NCBI GenBank assembly: GCA_020403045.1
Contig: JADBYK010000028.1
Coordinates: 1 to 64,000 of the forward strand
Source of the DNA: Cytophagales bacterium
Lineage (GTDB): Bacteria; Bacteroidota; Bacteroidia; Cytophagales; Cyclobacteriaceae
Direction of reading: 5' to 3'
DNA: 64,000 nt
Position 1 is the stretch's first letter. Each line of letters begins with the position of its first letter. Both the position numbers and the translations under genes were made by a program. Positions 9,958 to 20,686 of the stretch are shown one piece after another. Below the pieces are notes generated by a model, which made no database searches, was not told where the DNA came from, and saw nothing but the letters and a program-made list of their open reading frames with translations.

Positions 9958-10878
9958 ATGAAACGGATATTCATAATCTCCCTTTTTGTATGCTGTCACC
10001 TGGTGTCGATTTCACAAGTGCCCAAGGTGTCTTCAGGAATCATAAAGCACTATGAAAAATTTGAATCAAAATATGTTGTTCCGCGCAATGTGGACGTCTG
10101 GCTTCCGGATGGTTATGATTCCAAAAAGAAGTACGCGGTGTTGTATATGCACGATGGAAAGGGTCTTTATGATTCCGCTATCATGTGGAACAAGCAGGAG
10201 TGGGGCGTAGATGAGGTGTTGGGTAGATTGTTAAAAGAAGGGAAAGTAAAGAACTGCATTGTGGTAGGCGCGTGGAATTCAGAAAGCACTCGCCACCCAG
10301 AGTATTTTCCGCAAAAACCATATGAGAGTTTATCTCAAATAGAAAGAGATACAATTACAGCCCAGCTGCAAAAAATGGGTAGGACAAAGGAGATATTTAA
10401 GCCAATATCAGATAATTATTTAAAGTTTTTAGTGGAGGAGTTGAAGCCTTTTATCGATAAAAACTTTTCAACGAATACAGACGCGAAAAACACTTTCGTG
10501 GCTGGCTCGAGCATGGGTGGACTGATTTCGATGTACGCCATATGCGAGTATCCCAAAGTGTTTGGCGGAGCAGCTTGCTTAAGCACTCATTGGCCAGGCA
10601 CATTTAAAGTAGAAGGGAATCCAATTCCGGAAGCTTTTTTTCAATATATGAGTATGAAATTGCCTGATCCCAAAAAACATAAACTTTATTTTGATTATGG
10701 TGATCAAACGTTGGATGCGCTGTATCCTCCTTTGCAAAAGAAGGCAGACCAAGTAATAAAAGCGAAAGGCTACACCGCTAAGAATTGGTTGACGAAATAT
10801 TTTCCCGGAGAGAATCATTCTGAAAAGGCATGGAATAAGCGCTTGGATATTCCCCTATTGTTTTTACTAAAAAAGTAA
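9958..10878 (+). CDS. Secreted alpha/beta-hydrolase esterase (esterase-D/Fes-like)
   Basis: Signal peptide; VWLPDGYDSKKKYAVLYMHDG; nucleophile elbow AGSSMGGLISMY. Confidence 0.88.
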   Translation: MKRIFIISLFVCCHLVSISQVPKVSSGIIKHYEKFESKYVVPRNVDVWLPDGYDSKKKYAVLYMHDGKGLYDSAIMWNKQEWGVDEVLGRLLKEGKVKNCIVVGAWNSESTRHPEYFPQKPYESLSQIERDTITAQLQKMGRTKEIFKPISDNYLKFLVEELKPFIDKNFSTNTDAKNTFVAGSSMGGLISMYAICEYPKVFGGAACLSTHWPGTFKVEGNPIPEAFFQYMSMKLPDPKKHKLYFDYGDQTLDALYPPLQKKADQVIKAKGYTAKNWLTKYFPGENHSEKAWNKRLDIPLLFLLKK

Positions 10879-10882
10879 AGCT

Positions 10883-12730
10883 ATGAGAGCAAATGCACGA
10901 CTTTTGTTTCTACTAATTTTTTTGAACTCGTTTAACGCGAGTGCGCAATCAACCACTCCATATAATGAGCCACCGGCATGGTCGAAAGAAGTTATCTGGT
11001 ACCAAATTTTTGTAGAACGTTTTAATAATGGAGACAAAGCCAATGACCCAACGCCAACCGATATTGACATTGCACCGTTGAATTTGCATGCACCTAAAGG
11101 CTGGTCCGTTACACCCTGGACAAACAATTGGTTTGACCAAGAAAGTTGGGCAAAACTACCGGGCAAGTCTTTTGGTGAGATGCTCCAATACAGAAGGTAT
11201 GGAGGCGACTTGCAAGGCGTCATCAATAAGCTAGACTATTTGCAAGAGCTGGGTGTTACCGCTCTTTTTATTAACCCGATCAATGATGCACCTTCTTTGC
11301 ATAAGTATGACGCTCGCAACTATCATCACGTAGATGTGAATTTTGGTCCTGATCCGGTGGGCGACAACAAAATCATCGCCAGCGAAAATCCAGCAAATCC
11401 AACTACCTGGAAGTGGACAAGTGCCGATAAATTATTTCTAAAATTGGTAGCGGAAGTTCATAAGCGAAAGATGAAGATCATTATGGATTATTCCTGGAAT
11501 CATGTAGGTACCACATTCTGGGCATGGCTGGATGTGTTAAAAAACCAACAGGCTTCCCCTTACAAAGATTGGTTCGATATTAAATCATTCGATAATCCGG
11601 CTACTTCTGAGAACGAATTCTCATATAACGGATGGTTAAACATTCCGTCATTGCCCGAATTAAAGAAAGTGAATGTTACTACCTTCAAGCAGGCGGGGCA
11701 TCCGTACGAAGGAAACATCAATGATGGGGCGAAGGCACACATTTTTGCGGTTACCAAACGTTGGCTTTCGCCAGATGGAGATGCGTCACAAGGAATTGAT
11801 GGATATCGGTTGGATGTAGCAGATCAGATCGGGTTGGGTTTTTGGAGAGACTTTAGGAAACAGGTACGTACCATTCAACCCAACGCGTATTTAATTGGAG
11901 AGATTTGGTGGGAAGCTTGGCCTGATCGTTTGATGAATCCCGTGCCCTACACTAAAGGGGATGTGTTCGATGCGGTTATGTTTTACCAGGCCTATCGACC
12001 CGCTCGGTATTTCTTTGCCAAAAATGACAACGCGATTGATGCGCAGACGCTAAAAGATAGTTTAGAGTTTCAATGGAACAGATTAGATAAATCAAACCGG
12101 TATGCGATGATGAACGTGGCTTCCAGTCATGATGCCCCCAGATTGCTAACTGATTTTTATAACCCAAACAAATACAAGTTCAGTGCTTCCCCCAGCGATA
12201 ATCCTCTTTATAAAACCGGCAAGCCGGATGACGAAACATACAAAAGACTACGCTTGTATCTGGTACATGCGTATACTTCAATAGGAGCGCCACACATCTG
12301 GAATGGCGAAGAAATGGGCATGTGGGGTGCAGATGATCCATACCCGAGAAAGCCCTTGATGTGGAAAGAGTTTACATTTCAGCCGGAATCCAGAAACAAT
12401 TTCCAACCCGGGTCAACCGAGTATGACCCGATCGCATTTAATCAAGTGCATTTTGATTTTTACAAAAAGCTCATTGCTATTCGAAAGAGTAATCCGGTAT
12501 TGATTTCGGGAGAAATAGAATTTATTCAATCGCAGGGAAAGCATTTGGGTTATCGGAGGTTTGATGGCAAGAATGAAGTCATTGTATTGTTTAATTTGGA
12601 TGAAAAGCCATATACTTTTGTATTGAATGCAAATGCAACATATTCAGACGTTCTCACCAACAGAAAATCGATTTCAGGCAAAGTTTTGGTTGAATCTATG
12701 GAAGCCATGATTTTGAAAACGGTGAAATAG
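10883..12730 (+). CDS. Secreted GH13 alpha-amylase family glycosyl hydrolase
   Basis: IWYQIFVERFNNGD; MDYSWNHVG; GYRLDVADQIG; LIGEIWWEAWP; ASSHDAPRLL. Confidence 0.92.
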   Translation: MRANARLLFLLIFLNSFNASAQSTTPYNEPPAWSKEVIWYQIFVERFNNGDKANDPTPTDIDIAPLNLHAPKGWSVTPWTNNWFDQESWAKLPGKSFGEMLQYRRYGGDLQGVINKLDYLQELGVTALFINPINDAPSLHKYDARNYHHVDVNFGPDPVGDNKIIASENPANPTTWKWTSADKLFLKLVAEVHKRKMKIIMDYSWNHVGTTFWAWLDVLKNQQASPYKDWFDIKSFDNPATSENEFSYNGWLNIPSLPELKKVNVTTFKQAGHPYEGNINDGAKAHIFAVTKRWLSPDGDASQGIDGYRLDVADQIGLGFWRDFRKQVRTIQPNAYLIGEIWWEAWPDRLMNPVPYTKGDVFDAVMFYQAYRPARYFFAKNDNAIDAQTLKDSLEFQWNRLDKSNRYAMMNVASSHDAPRLLTDFYNPNKYKFSASPSDNPLYKTGKPDDETYKRLRLYLVHAYTSIGAPHIWNGEEMGMWGADDPYPRKPLMWKEFTFQPESRNNFQPGSTEYDPIAFNQVHFDFYKKLIAIRKSNPVLISGEIEFIQSQGKHLGYRRFDGKNEVIVLFNLDEKPYTFVLNANATYSDVLTNRKSISGKVLVESMEAMILKTVK

Positions 12731-12805
12731 GACAATCAATATCGTCAAAGACTGCTTGTTTGTTCCATTTCCTTTCGTCAACTTTAATCAGTTAACGAAG
12801 CCTAA

Positions 12806-14290
12806 ATGAACATCCCCAAACCCCAACTCACTTTCTCGCAGATCATCAATATGAACGTTGGGTTTTTTGGCATCCAATATAGCTTTGGCTTGCAGCAGAG
12901 CGCTGTCAACCCTATATATGATTTTTTAGGGGCTAGCCCAGATGAGATTCCGCTCTTGAATTTGGCAGGACCCGTTACAGGTTTATTGATACAGCCGATT
13001 ATCGGTGCTTTAAGTGACAAAACGTGGAGCCCTCGATTTGGTAGGCGCAAGCCCTATTTTTTTATCGGAGCGATGCTCTGCAGTATTTGCCTTTTCTTTT
13101 TCCCCTTTAGCAGCGCGCTATGGATGGCGGCTGGATTACTTTGGATTTTGGATGTGGGCAACAATACTGCCATGGAGCCCTATCGAGCTTTTATTGCAGA
13201 TAAGTTAAACGATGAGCAACGCCCAACAGGTTTTCAAACGCAAAGCTTTTTCACTGGTCTTGGCCAAACCCTTGCTAATGTTTCCCTTTTCATTTTCCCC
13301 CTTTTAATTATTGGCAGAACGGGCGCCATCCCCAATTGGGTATTTGCCTCTTTCTTTTTAGGAGCAGTTTGTTCTATTGCCACTATTTGGTGGAGCATGC
13401 GCACCACACCAGAGATTCCGCCTACTGAAGAAGAAATAGACGATATCTATAAAAGAAACGAAGGCCAGCCTCATTTGATCTTTCAGTTTTTCATTTCTAT
13501 CATCACCTCAGTTGTAGCGTATGCGATGATGATCACATTACTCATTCCATCTCTCTTTTATAAATCTCTTTTCAGAAAAGTTTTGGATGGGGTAAAAAAT
13601 AATTCAGCCACCAGAATTCTCTTCGCGCAGAATATTGAGATTGTTGAAGCAATATTGGAGATGCCAAAAGTAATGTGGCAACTGGCATTAGTTTATCTCT
13701 TTCAATGGTATGCGTTGTTTTGCTATTGGCAAAATGCGTCCAAGAGCATTGGCCTTTCCGTTTGGAAAACTACACCAATTACCAATCCGGAACTGTATGA
13801 ACAAGCTGTAAGTTGGACCGGTCTGGTCAATGGTTGGTATAACGTTGTTACCTTTCTTTCTGCTTTTGCATTGGTATACTTTGTTAAGAAGTCATCTGCG
13901 AAAATGGTTCATTTTACATGTCTGCTTTTGGCAGCAACAGGATTTTTACTTTTTCCATTTATCGAAAATAAGTACTTATTATTTCCCGCCATCACAGGTT
14001 TTGGTATTGGCTGGGCGAGTATGATGGGTATTCCTTATTTACTGGTGGTGGGTAACATTCCAAAGGAGGGTTATGGAGTTTACATGGGTATTATCAATAT
14101 GATGATTGTAGTACCAATGATTTTACAAACAGTATCGTTTGGATACATATTAAAGAACTTTTTAGGTAACGATAGTGGTAATGCAGTACTCTTTGCAGGT
14201 GTTTTATTGTTACTTGCTGCGCTAGCAACTTTGTTGATAAAGGCAAAATCAACTGATCATGAAATTCAGTTATCATCTACGGGTCACTAA
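12806..14290 (+). CDS. MFS sugar transporter (SLC45/GPH-like maltose/sucrose transporter family)
   Basis: 12-TM type; [35 protein letters not shown] motif. Confidence 0.88.
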   Translation: MNIPKPQLTFSQIINMNVGFFGIQYSFGLQQSAVNPIYDFLGASPDEIPLLNLAGPVTGLLIQPIIGALSDKTWSPRFGRRKPYFFIGAMLCSICLFFFPFSSALWMAAGLLWILDVGNNTAMEPYRAFIADKLNDEQRPTGFQTQSFFTGLGQTLANVSLFIFPLLIIGRTGAIPNWVFASFFLGAVCSIATIWWSMRTTPEIPPTEEEIDDIYKRNEGQPHLIFQFFISIITSVVAYAMMITLLIPSLFYKSLFRKVLDGVKNNSATRILFAQNIEIVEAILEMPKVMWQLALVYLFQWYALFCYWQNASKSIGLSVWKTTPITNPELYEQAVSWTGLVNGWYNVVTFLSAFALVYFVKKSSAKMVHFTCLLLAATGFLLFPFIENKYLLFPAITGFGIGWASMMGIPYLLVVGNIPKEGYGVYMGIINMMIVVPMILQTVSFGYILKNFLGNDSGNAVLFAGVLLLLAALATLLIKAKSTDHEIQLSSTGH

Positions 14291-14319
14291 TTTTTTTAAT
14301 CTAACATAACCCAATTTCT

Positions 14320-15024
14320 ATGAGTCCTTATGTAGCGGAATTTTTTGGAACCCTTTTGCTCATTCTTCTTGGTGGTGGAGTAAATGCCGCAGTATCCTTG
14401 AAAAAATCGAAGTCTGAAAATGGAGGATGGCTTATGATAGCCATCGGATGGGGGCTGGCGGTGACGCTTGCCATCTATGCGGTCGGCAATATTAGCGGTG
14501 CTCATCTCAATCCCGCTGTCACGATTGCTTTAGCAATTAATGGAAGCTTTCCGCCTGACTTGATCCTTGGATATATTCTAGCTCAATTCGCGGGAGCAAT
14601 AGTTGGCGCTACGCTGGTGTGGCTACACTATCTTCCTCACTGGAAGGAAACGGCAGACCCAAGTGCAAAATTGGGCGTGTTTTGCAATGCCCCAGCCATT
14701 CGAAATGTGTTTACGAATTTGATAAGCGAGATTATTGCAACAATGGTATTGATCATGGCATTGTTGTTCATTGGAGCCAATGAGTTTACCAAAGGTCTCA
14801 ATCCGATTGTGGTAGGCCTTTTGATTATTTCCATTGGATTAAGTCTAGGAGGCACTACTGGTTTTGCTATTAATCCTGCTCGCGATTTAGGGCCACGGAT
14901 TGCTCATTTTATTTTGCCGATACATGGCAAAGGAAAATCCGATTGGAGTTACGCTTGGATACCCGTCCTAGGGCCAATCATAGGTGGCGTAGTTGGCGTA
15001 TGGATATATCAACTACTGTTCTAA
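14320..15024 (+). CDS. glpF: MIP family aquaglyceroporin / glycerol facilitator
   Basis: Two NPA boxes (SGAHLNPAVT, FAINPARDLGPR); Asp after the second NPA favours an aquaglyceroporin; adjacent to glycerol kinase. Confidence 0.9.
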   Translation: MSPYVAEFFGTLLLILLGGGVNAAVSLKKSKSENGGWLMIAIGWGLAVTLAIYAVGNISGAHLNPAVTIALAINGSFPPDLILGYILAQFAGAIVGATLVWLHYLPHWKETADPSAKLGVFCNAPAIRNVFTNLISEIIATMVLIMALLFIGANEFTKGLNPIVVGLLIISIGLSLGGTTGFAINPARDLGPRIAHFILPIHGKGKSDWSYAWIPVLGPIIGGVVGVWIYQLLF

Positions 15025-15039
15025 GTGTTAGGTGAAGAA

Positions 15040-15097
15040 AATTCTACCTTCTAACTTCTAACTTCTATTTTCTAACTTCTATTTTCTAATCTCTTTT
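15040..15097 (+). repeat. Degenerate 7-nt-period tandem repeat (TTCTAAC-type)
   Basis: TTCTACC TTCTAAC TTCTAAC TTCTATT TTCTAAC TTCTATT TTCTAATC in the glpF-glpK gap. Confidence 0.85.
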
Positions 15098-15101
15098 TAA
15101 C

Positions 15102-16586
15102 ATGCCGAAGTATATCATCGCTCTCGATCAAGGCACTACCAGCTCTCGTGCTGTATTGTTTGATGAAAACGGTTCCATCGTAGGAATGACCCAGCAAGAG
15201 TTCACCCAGATTTTTCCGCAGTCGGGGTGGGTCGAGCATAACGCAGATGAAATATGGAATACGCAACAGACCGTGTTGTATAAATTGATTGTAGATAACA
15301 GTGTAGATGCCAAGTCAATTGCGGCCATTGGTATTACCAATCAGCGAGAAACCACCGTTATCTGGGATCGAAAGACTGGAGAACCTGTCTACAACGCCAT
15401 CGTGTGGCAGGACAAACGTACAGCCTCTATTTGTGAAGAGTTAAAGTCAAAGGGCCTTACTGATTATGTGAGGGAGAACACAGGGCTTGTCATCGACTCC
15501 TATTTCTCAGGCACAAAGATCAAATGGATTTTAGATAATGTTGATGGTGCCAGACTAAAAGCAGATAGAGGGGAATTGGCATTTGGTACGATTGACACCT
15601 GGCTGATTTGGAAGTTGACCAATGGTAATAGTCATGTCACCGATTATTCGAATTCATCGCGCACCATGGTGTACAACATTCGGGCTTTAAAATGGGATGA
15701 AAAATTGTTGCAAGAATTGACCATTCCAAAATCACTTTTGCCGGAAGTAAAACCTTCTGCAGCCGCTTTTGGAACTTGGAACTTAAATGGTATTGAAATT
15801 CCGATTGCAGGAGTAGCTGGCGACCAGCAAGCGGCACTTTTCGGTCAAGCGTGTTTTGAGCCGGGTATGGCTAAGAACACATACGGTACTGGCTGTTTCA
15901 TGTTGATGAATACCGGATCGAAAATTCAACTTTCAAAAAATGGATTGATTACCACCATAGCTTGGGGCCTGGATGGAAAAGTAGAATACGCCTTAGAGGG
16001 CAGCGTGTTTATTGCCGGTGCAGCAGTGCAATGGCTGCGAGATAGTTTGCACTTGATTGATCAATCGAAAGACTCCGAATATTTCGCCATGAAAGCCTTA
16101 GGCTCAAACGAAGTGTACGTGGTTCCTGCTTTTGCGGGATTAGGTGCACCTTATTGGGATATGTATGCCCGTGGGGCAATTTTCGGACTAACGCGTGACA
16201 CTGGAAAAGACCATATCATCAAGGCAACGTTAGAGTCGATGGCCTATCAAACAAAAGATATACTCAACGCCATGCAGGAAGATGCTGGTTTAAAACTGGC
16301 GAGTTTGAAAGTAGATGGGGGTGCTTGTGCGAATAATATTCTCATGCAATTTCAGTCCGACATCTTGGGCGCAGCAGTAGAGCGGCCCGAGGTAATTGAG
16401 TCCACGGCTCAAGGAGCAGCTTATCTGGCCGGGATTCAAATTGGTTTGTGGAAGAAGGAAGACATTGTGAGGAACAGAAAAATTCAAAAAAAATTTATGC
16501 CGCAGATGGAGGAAATAACGCGTATCCAGCTATACAAAGATTGGCAAAAGGCCGTAAAAAGAACGATGGGGTGGGAAAACGAATAG
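15102..16586 (+). CDS. glpK: Glycerol kinase
   Basis: FGGY kinase: [56 protein letters not shown]. Confidence 0.97.
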   Translation: MPKYIIALDQGTTSSRAVLFDENGSIVGMTQQEFTQIFPQSGWVEHNADEIWNTQQTVLYKLIVDNSVDAKSIAAIGITNQRETTVIWDRKTGEPVYNAIVWQDKRTASICEELKSKGLTDYVRENTGLVIDSYFSGTKIKWILDNVDGARLKADRGELAFGTIDTWLIWKLTNGNSHVTDYSNSSRTMVYNIRALKWDEKLLQELTIPKSLLPEVKPSAAAFGTWNLNGIEIPIAGVAGDQQAALFGQACFEPGMAKNTYGTGCFMLMNTGSKIQLSKNGLITTIAWGLDGKVEYALEGSVFIAGAAVQWLRDSLHLIDQSKDSEYFAMKALGSNEVYVVPAFAGLGAPYWDMYARGAIFGLTRDTGKDHIIKATLESMAYQTKDILNAMQEDAGLKLASLKVDGGACANNILMQFQSDILGAAVERPEVIESTAQGAAYLAGIQIGLWKKEDIVRNRKIQKKFMPQMEEITRIQLYKDWQKAVKRTMGWENE

Positions 16587-17141
16587 TTACTTTTTCCTTA
16601 CTTTTTTCGCTGCCTTCTTTGCTGGTTTGGCCACTTTCTTTACCGCAGCCTTTTTTACTTTAACAGGTTTTATTGAGGCAAACGTTTTACCACCACCTAA
16701 TATTTGCTCTGCGTGGTTTTTGGTGTCTACCTTTTCGATGACTTCTGTGATGATTCCTTTTTCGTCAATGACATAAGTGGTACGGGCCGTACCCATATAT
16801 TTTCTTCCATACATTGATTTTTCTACCCACGTTCCATAGAGGTGGTGGACCGATTTATCTACATCAGCCAGTAGTTGAAACGGAAGTTTTTCTTTGGTGA
16901 TAAATTTTTTGTGAGATTTCTCGTCATCAGAACTAATTCCAAAGACTTCGAAACCTGCCTTTTGAAGTGCTTTATAGTTGTCACGTAGATTGCATGATTC
17001 GGCTGTACAACCCGGAGTCATATCCTTCGGATAGAAGTAGAGAACAACTTTCTTTCCGCGTAAGCTGGAAAGGGTTACTGTATTTCCGTCTTGATCGGTA
17101 GTATTAAAATTCGGTGCGAGAGTACCAGCAGTTAAAGCCAT
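16587..17141 (-). CDS. bcp: Peroxiredoxin, BCP/thioredoxin-dependent thiol peroxidase type, with Lys/Ala-rich C-terminal tail
   Basis: VVLYFYPKDMTPGCTAESCNLRD peroxidatic Cys motif; tail KPVKVKKAAVKKVAKPAKKAAKKVRKK. Confidence 0.93.
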   Translation of the reverse strand: MALTAGTLAPNFNTTDQDGNTVTLSSLRGKKVVLYFYPKDMTPGCTAESCNLRDNYKALQKAGFEVFGISSDDEKSHKKFITKEKLPFQLLADVDKSVHHLYGTWVEKSMYGRKYMGTARTTYVIDEKGIITEVIEKVDTKNHAEQILGGGKTFASIKPVKVKKAAVKKVAKPAKKAAKKVRKK

Positions 17142-17146
17142 CTTAG

Positions 17147-19108
17147 TTAACGTTTTTGTTCAAGTATCTTTTGTGTATGTATTCGTTCATTGCCTGCACG
17201 ATCTGTAACCTTTAATTGGAAGTCGCCTTTCAATAGTTTTTTTGAGTCCAACCTTTCAGACTGAACGATGCCCGTCTTATAGTCATATTTCATTAACAGC
17301 CACTCGCCATTTATGTTTGCTTCAAACTTTGCGATGCCGGATAAGTTATCATAAATTCGGAAGCGAGCAGTCCTAGGATTGCAATAAATTCGCCCAATGC
17401 TTGGTGGCGTAGAATCAGCCAATACGGTAAATTGCCCAAGTTCTTTCGTGTTAAACTGAATGCGGCCATTTGTCCATTCGCCTCCAACAAACTCAAAACG
17501 GTTTCCCTCGATATGATAAGCAAACGTCTTCTCCGTTTTTGGGTAGGAGAGGGTTGGTTTTAACGTGATGGATATGGTGTTATGCAGTGGAGTAGTAAGA
17601 GTAGCGATGGTGAATCTCTCGCGACCTTTTTCTGAAATTTCATGACTGGTAGTAAGATACAAGGTATCATAAATATTGCCATTTTTAAATTTGATGTCAA
17701 TGAGGTCACTATAGTAGTCGTAGTCAGTGCCGGAAGGGATTATGTCTTTAAAATTCAGGGGCACTGTACCTGTGCAGGTTTGAATTGAGTCGGGGAGCCC
17801 ACTGCGTAGGTCAATAAGATAGACATTTCGAAGTGAGTTAGAATAACTGGGTGAAATAGTATTTTGAATTCCATTGACGTGAATGACGGCCTTTCCATCT
17901 TTTTGACCAGAACATGGCTTCGAATTTATGACGAGTGTGTTCTCGACAATATCAAAGTCAATTGGCTTTTGCATCGCCTCCAAGAAACGAGCATTGCTTG
18001 TTGGTGGATCTGATTTTAAGCTGAAGTTGATCTTACTGGTATTTCCAGAGAAATCGCGCAAGGAGATTGCTATTTTTCGCTGGCCTTCGGTCACATCAAT
18101 TATTCCTTTTGATATGACGCCATCATAAAATTTAAGTGCGTTGCCATCCCCAACATAAAGTTTATTAAATCTCGCGCCTTTTGTTTTCAACGTTTTAAAA
18201 TCCATCAATGTGACGATGTCATAACTGTCTTCAAAACTGAATTTATTTATTTCCTGAGTGAAGACACGAGCGCTATCGACTCGCATTTCTATTTGACTGA
18301 TGCCACAACGAAACTGAGAGAGATCAACCTTGTCATGTGCCAGAATTTCAACTCCAATTCTTCCGGTAGCTAAAATAGGAAACGGCAACTTGTAGTTATT
18401 GCCAGATCGAACGAGGCTGAATTCAAATCGCCCGAAACGATCGTTTACCCGCGAATTTTTGTCCATTGTTACCAATGCAACTTTCAATGCAATGGGAGAA
18501 TACTTATCTTTTACTTCCGTAAACCCAAACGATAGAGGATTGAGCGCTTCATTGTTTTGATCCCTTATTTCAAAGTGCAGATGGGGGCCGCTTGATCCAC
18601 CCGTGTTACCGGACAGGCCAATCGTGTCACCTCGCTGAATTGGAAATTGACTAACCTCAAGGTTGATGTCCAGATCGAAAGACTTTCGCTTGTATTGCTC
18701 TTCTAATACATAGCGAGCAATTGAGCCCATGAATTTGTCTAAATGGCCGTAAAGTGAGGTGTTACCATCCGGATGTTTGATCATGAGGGCATGTCCATAA
18801 CCATAGGATCCAACAATAATCCTAGATACATAGCCTTGCTGTGTAGCCAATATGGGCACGCCAATCATACTATTTGTTCGGATGTCAATGCCAGCATGAA
18901 AGTGGGTGGTACGCAATTCACCCATTGTTCCGGCTAAAAAATTTGGTTGACCGGGGTTAACAGGGAATAGGTAGGGTTCAAGTTCGGGAGCCTTGTTAAG
19001 GATGATTTCGTTCGGCAGGCTGAACTGCGCAATTGAAAAGTGCGCAAATGCCAAACAGATGACAGCAAAAGAAAAACTACTTAACCTCAAACTCCAGCAA
19101 CTTCTCAT
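17147..19108 (-). CDS. M23 family metallopeptidase (peptidoglycan endopeptidase-like)
   Basis: Signal peptide; FHAGIDIRT, GPHLHFEIRDQ M23 motifs. Confidence 0.9.
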   Translation of the reverse strand: MRSCWSLRLSSFSFAVICLAFAHFSIAQFSLPNEIILNKAPELEPYLFPVNPGQPNFLAGTMGELRTTHFHAGIDIRTNSMIGVPILATQQGYVSRIIVGSYGYGHALMIKHPDGNTSLYGHLDKFMGSIARYVLEEQYKRKSFDLDINLEVSQFPIQRGDTIGLSGNTGGSSGPHLHFEIRDQNNEALNPLSFGFTEVKDKYSPIALKVALVTMDKNSRVNDRFGRFEFSLVRSGNNYKLPFPILATGRIGVEILAHDKVDLSQFRCGISQIEMRVDSARVFTQEINKFSFEDSYDIVTLMDFKTLKTKGARFNKLYVGDGNALKFYDGVISKGIIDVTEGQRKIAISLRDFSGNTSKINFSLKSDPPTSNARFLEAMQKPIDFDIVENTLVINSKPCSGQKDGKAVIHVNGIQNTISPSYSNSLRNVYLIDLRSGLPDSIQTCTGTVPLNFKDIIPSGTDYDYYSDLIDIKFKNGNIYDTLYLTTSHEISEKGRERFTIATLTTPLHNTISITLKPTLSYPKTEKTFAYHIEGNRFEFVGGEWTNGRIQFNTKELGQFTVLADSTPPSIGRIYCNPRTARFRIYDNLSGIAKFEANINGEWLLMKYDYKTGIVQSERLDSKKLLKGDFQLKVTDRAGNERIHTQKILEQKR

Positions 19109-19691
19109 CTTCGATGTATGCGGTTAACGTATCGCCAATAACAACGGGGCCAACTCCTTTTGGAGTTCCTGTAAAAATCAAATCTCCCGTTCTCAATGTG
19201 AAAAACTTTGACAAATAGGAGATGATGTAGTCAAACGAAAAAAGCAGCAGACTGGTATTTCCAGCTTGTTTTAGTTCTCCATTCACTTCCAATTTGAAGT
19301 TAATTGCTTTTTTATCTGGGAATTGGTCGATGGTGATAAATTTATCTGAGATTGGGGCAGAGCCATTGAAGCCCTTGGAGATGTCCCACGGAAGGCTTTT
19401 TGCTTTTAGCTTTGACTGAATGTCTCTGGCGGTAAAGTCGATGCCAACTCCAATCGCGTCATAGTACTTTGACGCGAATTTCTCTTCTATATTTTTTCCT
19501 TCTTTACAGATGCGTAAAACCAGTTCTACCTCATGGTGAATATCGTTAGAAAAGGAGGGGTAGTAGAAAGGGGCATTATTCCGCAAAATGGCGGTATCTG
19601 GCTTCGTGAAAATAACAGGCTCATCAGGTCTTTCATTGTTTAATTCCTGAATGTGTTCCGCGTAGTTTCGGCCAATAGCAAAAATCCTCAT
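19077..19691 (-). CDS. Fumarylacetoacetate hydrolase family protein
   Basis: IGRNYAEHIQELNNERPDEPVIFTKPDTA; GDLIFTGTPKGVGPV. Confidence 0.93.
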   Translation of the reverse strand: MRIFAIGRNYAEHIQELNNERPDEPVIFTKPDTAILRNNAPFYYPSFSNDIHHEVELVLRICKEGKNIEEKFASKYYDAIGVGIDFTARDIQSKLKAKSLPWDISKGFNGSAPISDKFITIDQFPDKKAINFKLEVNGELKQAGNTSLLLFSFDYIISYLSKFFTLRTGDLIFTGTPKGVGPVVIGDTLTAYIEDEKLLEFEVK

Positions 19692-19788
19692 GGTAACGTT
19701 TTAGTAATCTGCAAATTTATAAACATTCAAAGGGGAAAACTCCTTTTTAGTGCGATTTTTCTAATTTTTATAATTATCGGCTTTATCT

Positions 19789-20616
19789 TTGATCTTCATC
19801 TACAACAACTCTTTTATGATCGTAAGAATCATCTCTCTTTTTGTTTGTGCTTCGCTATTATTTGGTTGTGCTACTGTGCCAGTGACCGGCCGTAGACAAT
19901 TGGATCTGATATCAAGTTCGGAAATTAATGGCATGGCCGCTACACAGTATCAAGATGTAATTAAGAAGGGGCCTCTGTCGTCTAATCAGGAGCAAGTCGC
20001 AATGATAAAAAGGGTGGGGGGTAAGATTCAAAGGGCCGTTGAACAATACATGGCCGAGAAGGGTGCCTCGGATCAATTGACCGGATTTGCGTGGGAGTTC
20101 AATTTGATCCAGGATGATAAAACGGTAAATGCGTGGTGTATGCCCGGGGGCAAAGTTGCTTTTTACACAGCTATCTTACCCATTTGTAAAGATGAAACAG
20201 GAGTGGCTGTTGTAATGGGGCACGAGGTGGCTCATGCCATTGCTAATCATGGTCGCGAGCGCATGAGCCAAGGCCTTATTCAGCAGTTTGGCTTGTCGAC
20301 ACTAGGTGCGGCTATGGGTCAAAATCCGACAGTTACTAAACAAATCTTTTTAGAAGCTGTAGGGATGGGTGCCAATTTGGGCGCGCTAAAATTCTCCCGC
20401 CAACATGAATCGGAAGCGGATCACATCGGCTTGATTTTTATGGCCCTGGCCGGATACGATCCTAATCAAGCGCCTACATTTTGGCAGCGCATGACTACCC
20501 TTAGCGCTGGTCAGAAGCCACCTGAATTTATGTCGACTCACCCATCCGATGAAACAAGGATCAAGGATCTGAAAGGGTGGATGCCAGAAGCATTAGGTTA
20601 TTATAAGCCAAACTAA
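19789..20616 (+). CDS. M48 family metalloprotease, lipoprotein-like
   Basis: HEVAHAIANHGRERMS zinc motif; VPVTGRRQLDLIS N-terminus typical of the family. Confidence 0.95.
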   Translation: MIFIYNNSFMIVRIISLFVCASLLFGCATVPVTGRRQLDLISSSEINGMAATQYQDVIKKGPLSSNQEQVAMIKRVGGKIQRAVEQYMAEKGASDQLTGFAWEFNLIQDDKTVNAWCMPGGKVAFYTAILPICKDETGVAVVMGHEVAHAIANHGRERMSQGLIQQFGLSTLGAAMGQNPTVTKQIFLEAVGMGANLGALKFSRQHESEADHIGLIFMALAGYDPNQAPTFWQRMTTLSAGQKPPEFMSTHPSDETRIKDLKGWMPEALGYYKPN

Positions 20617-20686
20617 TTTCAATTTTTTGGGTTTAGATAGCAGGTAGCGCTTTTTGCTTTCCTCTTGAAACCATTTTGTCCCTTTC

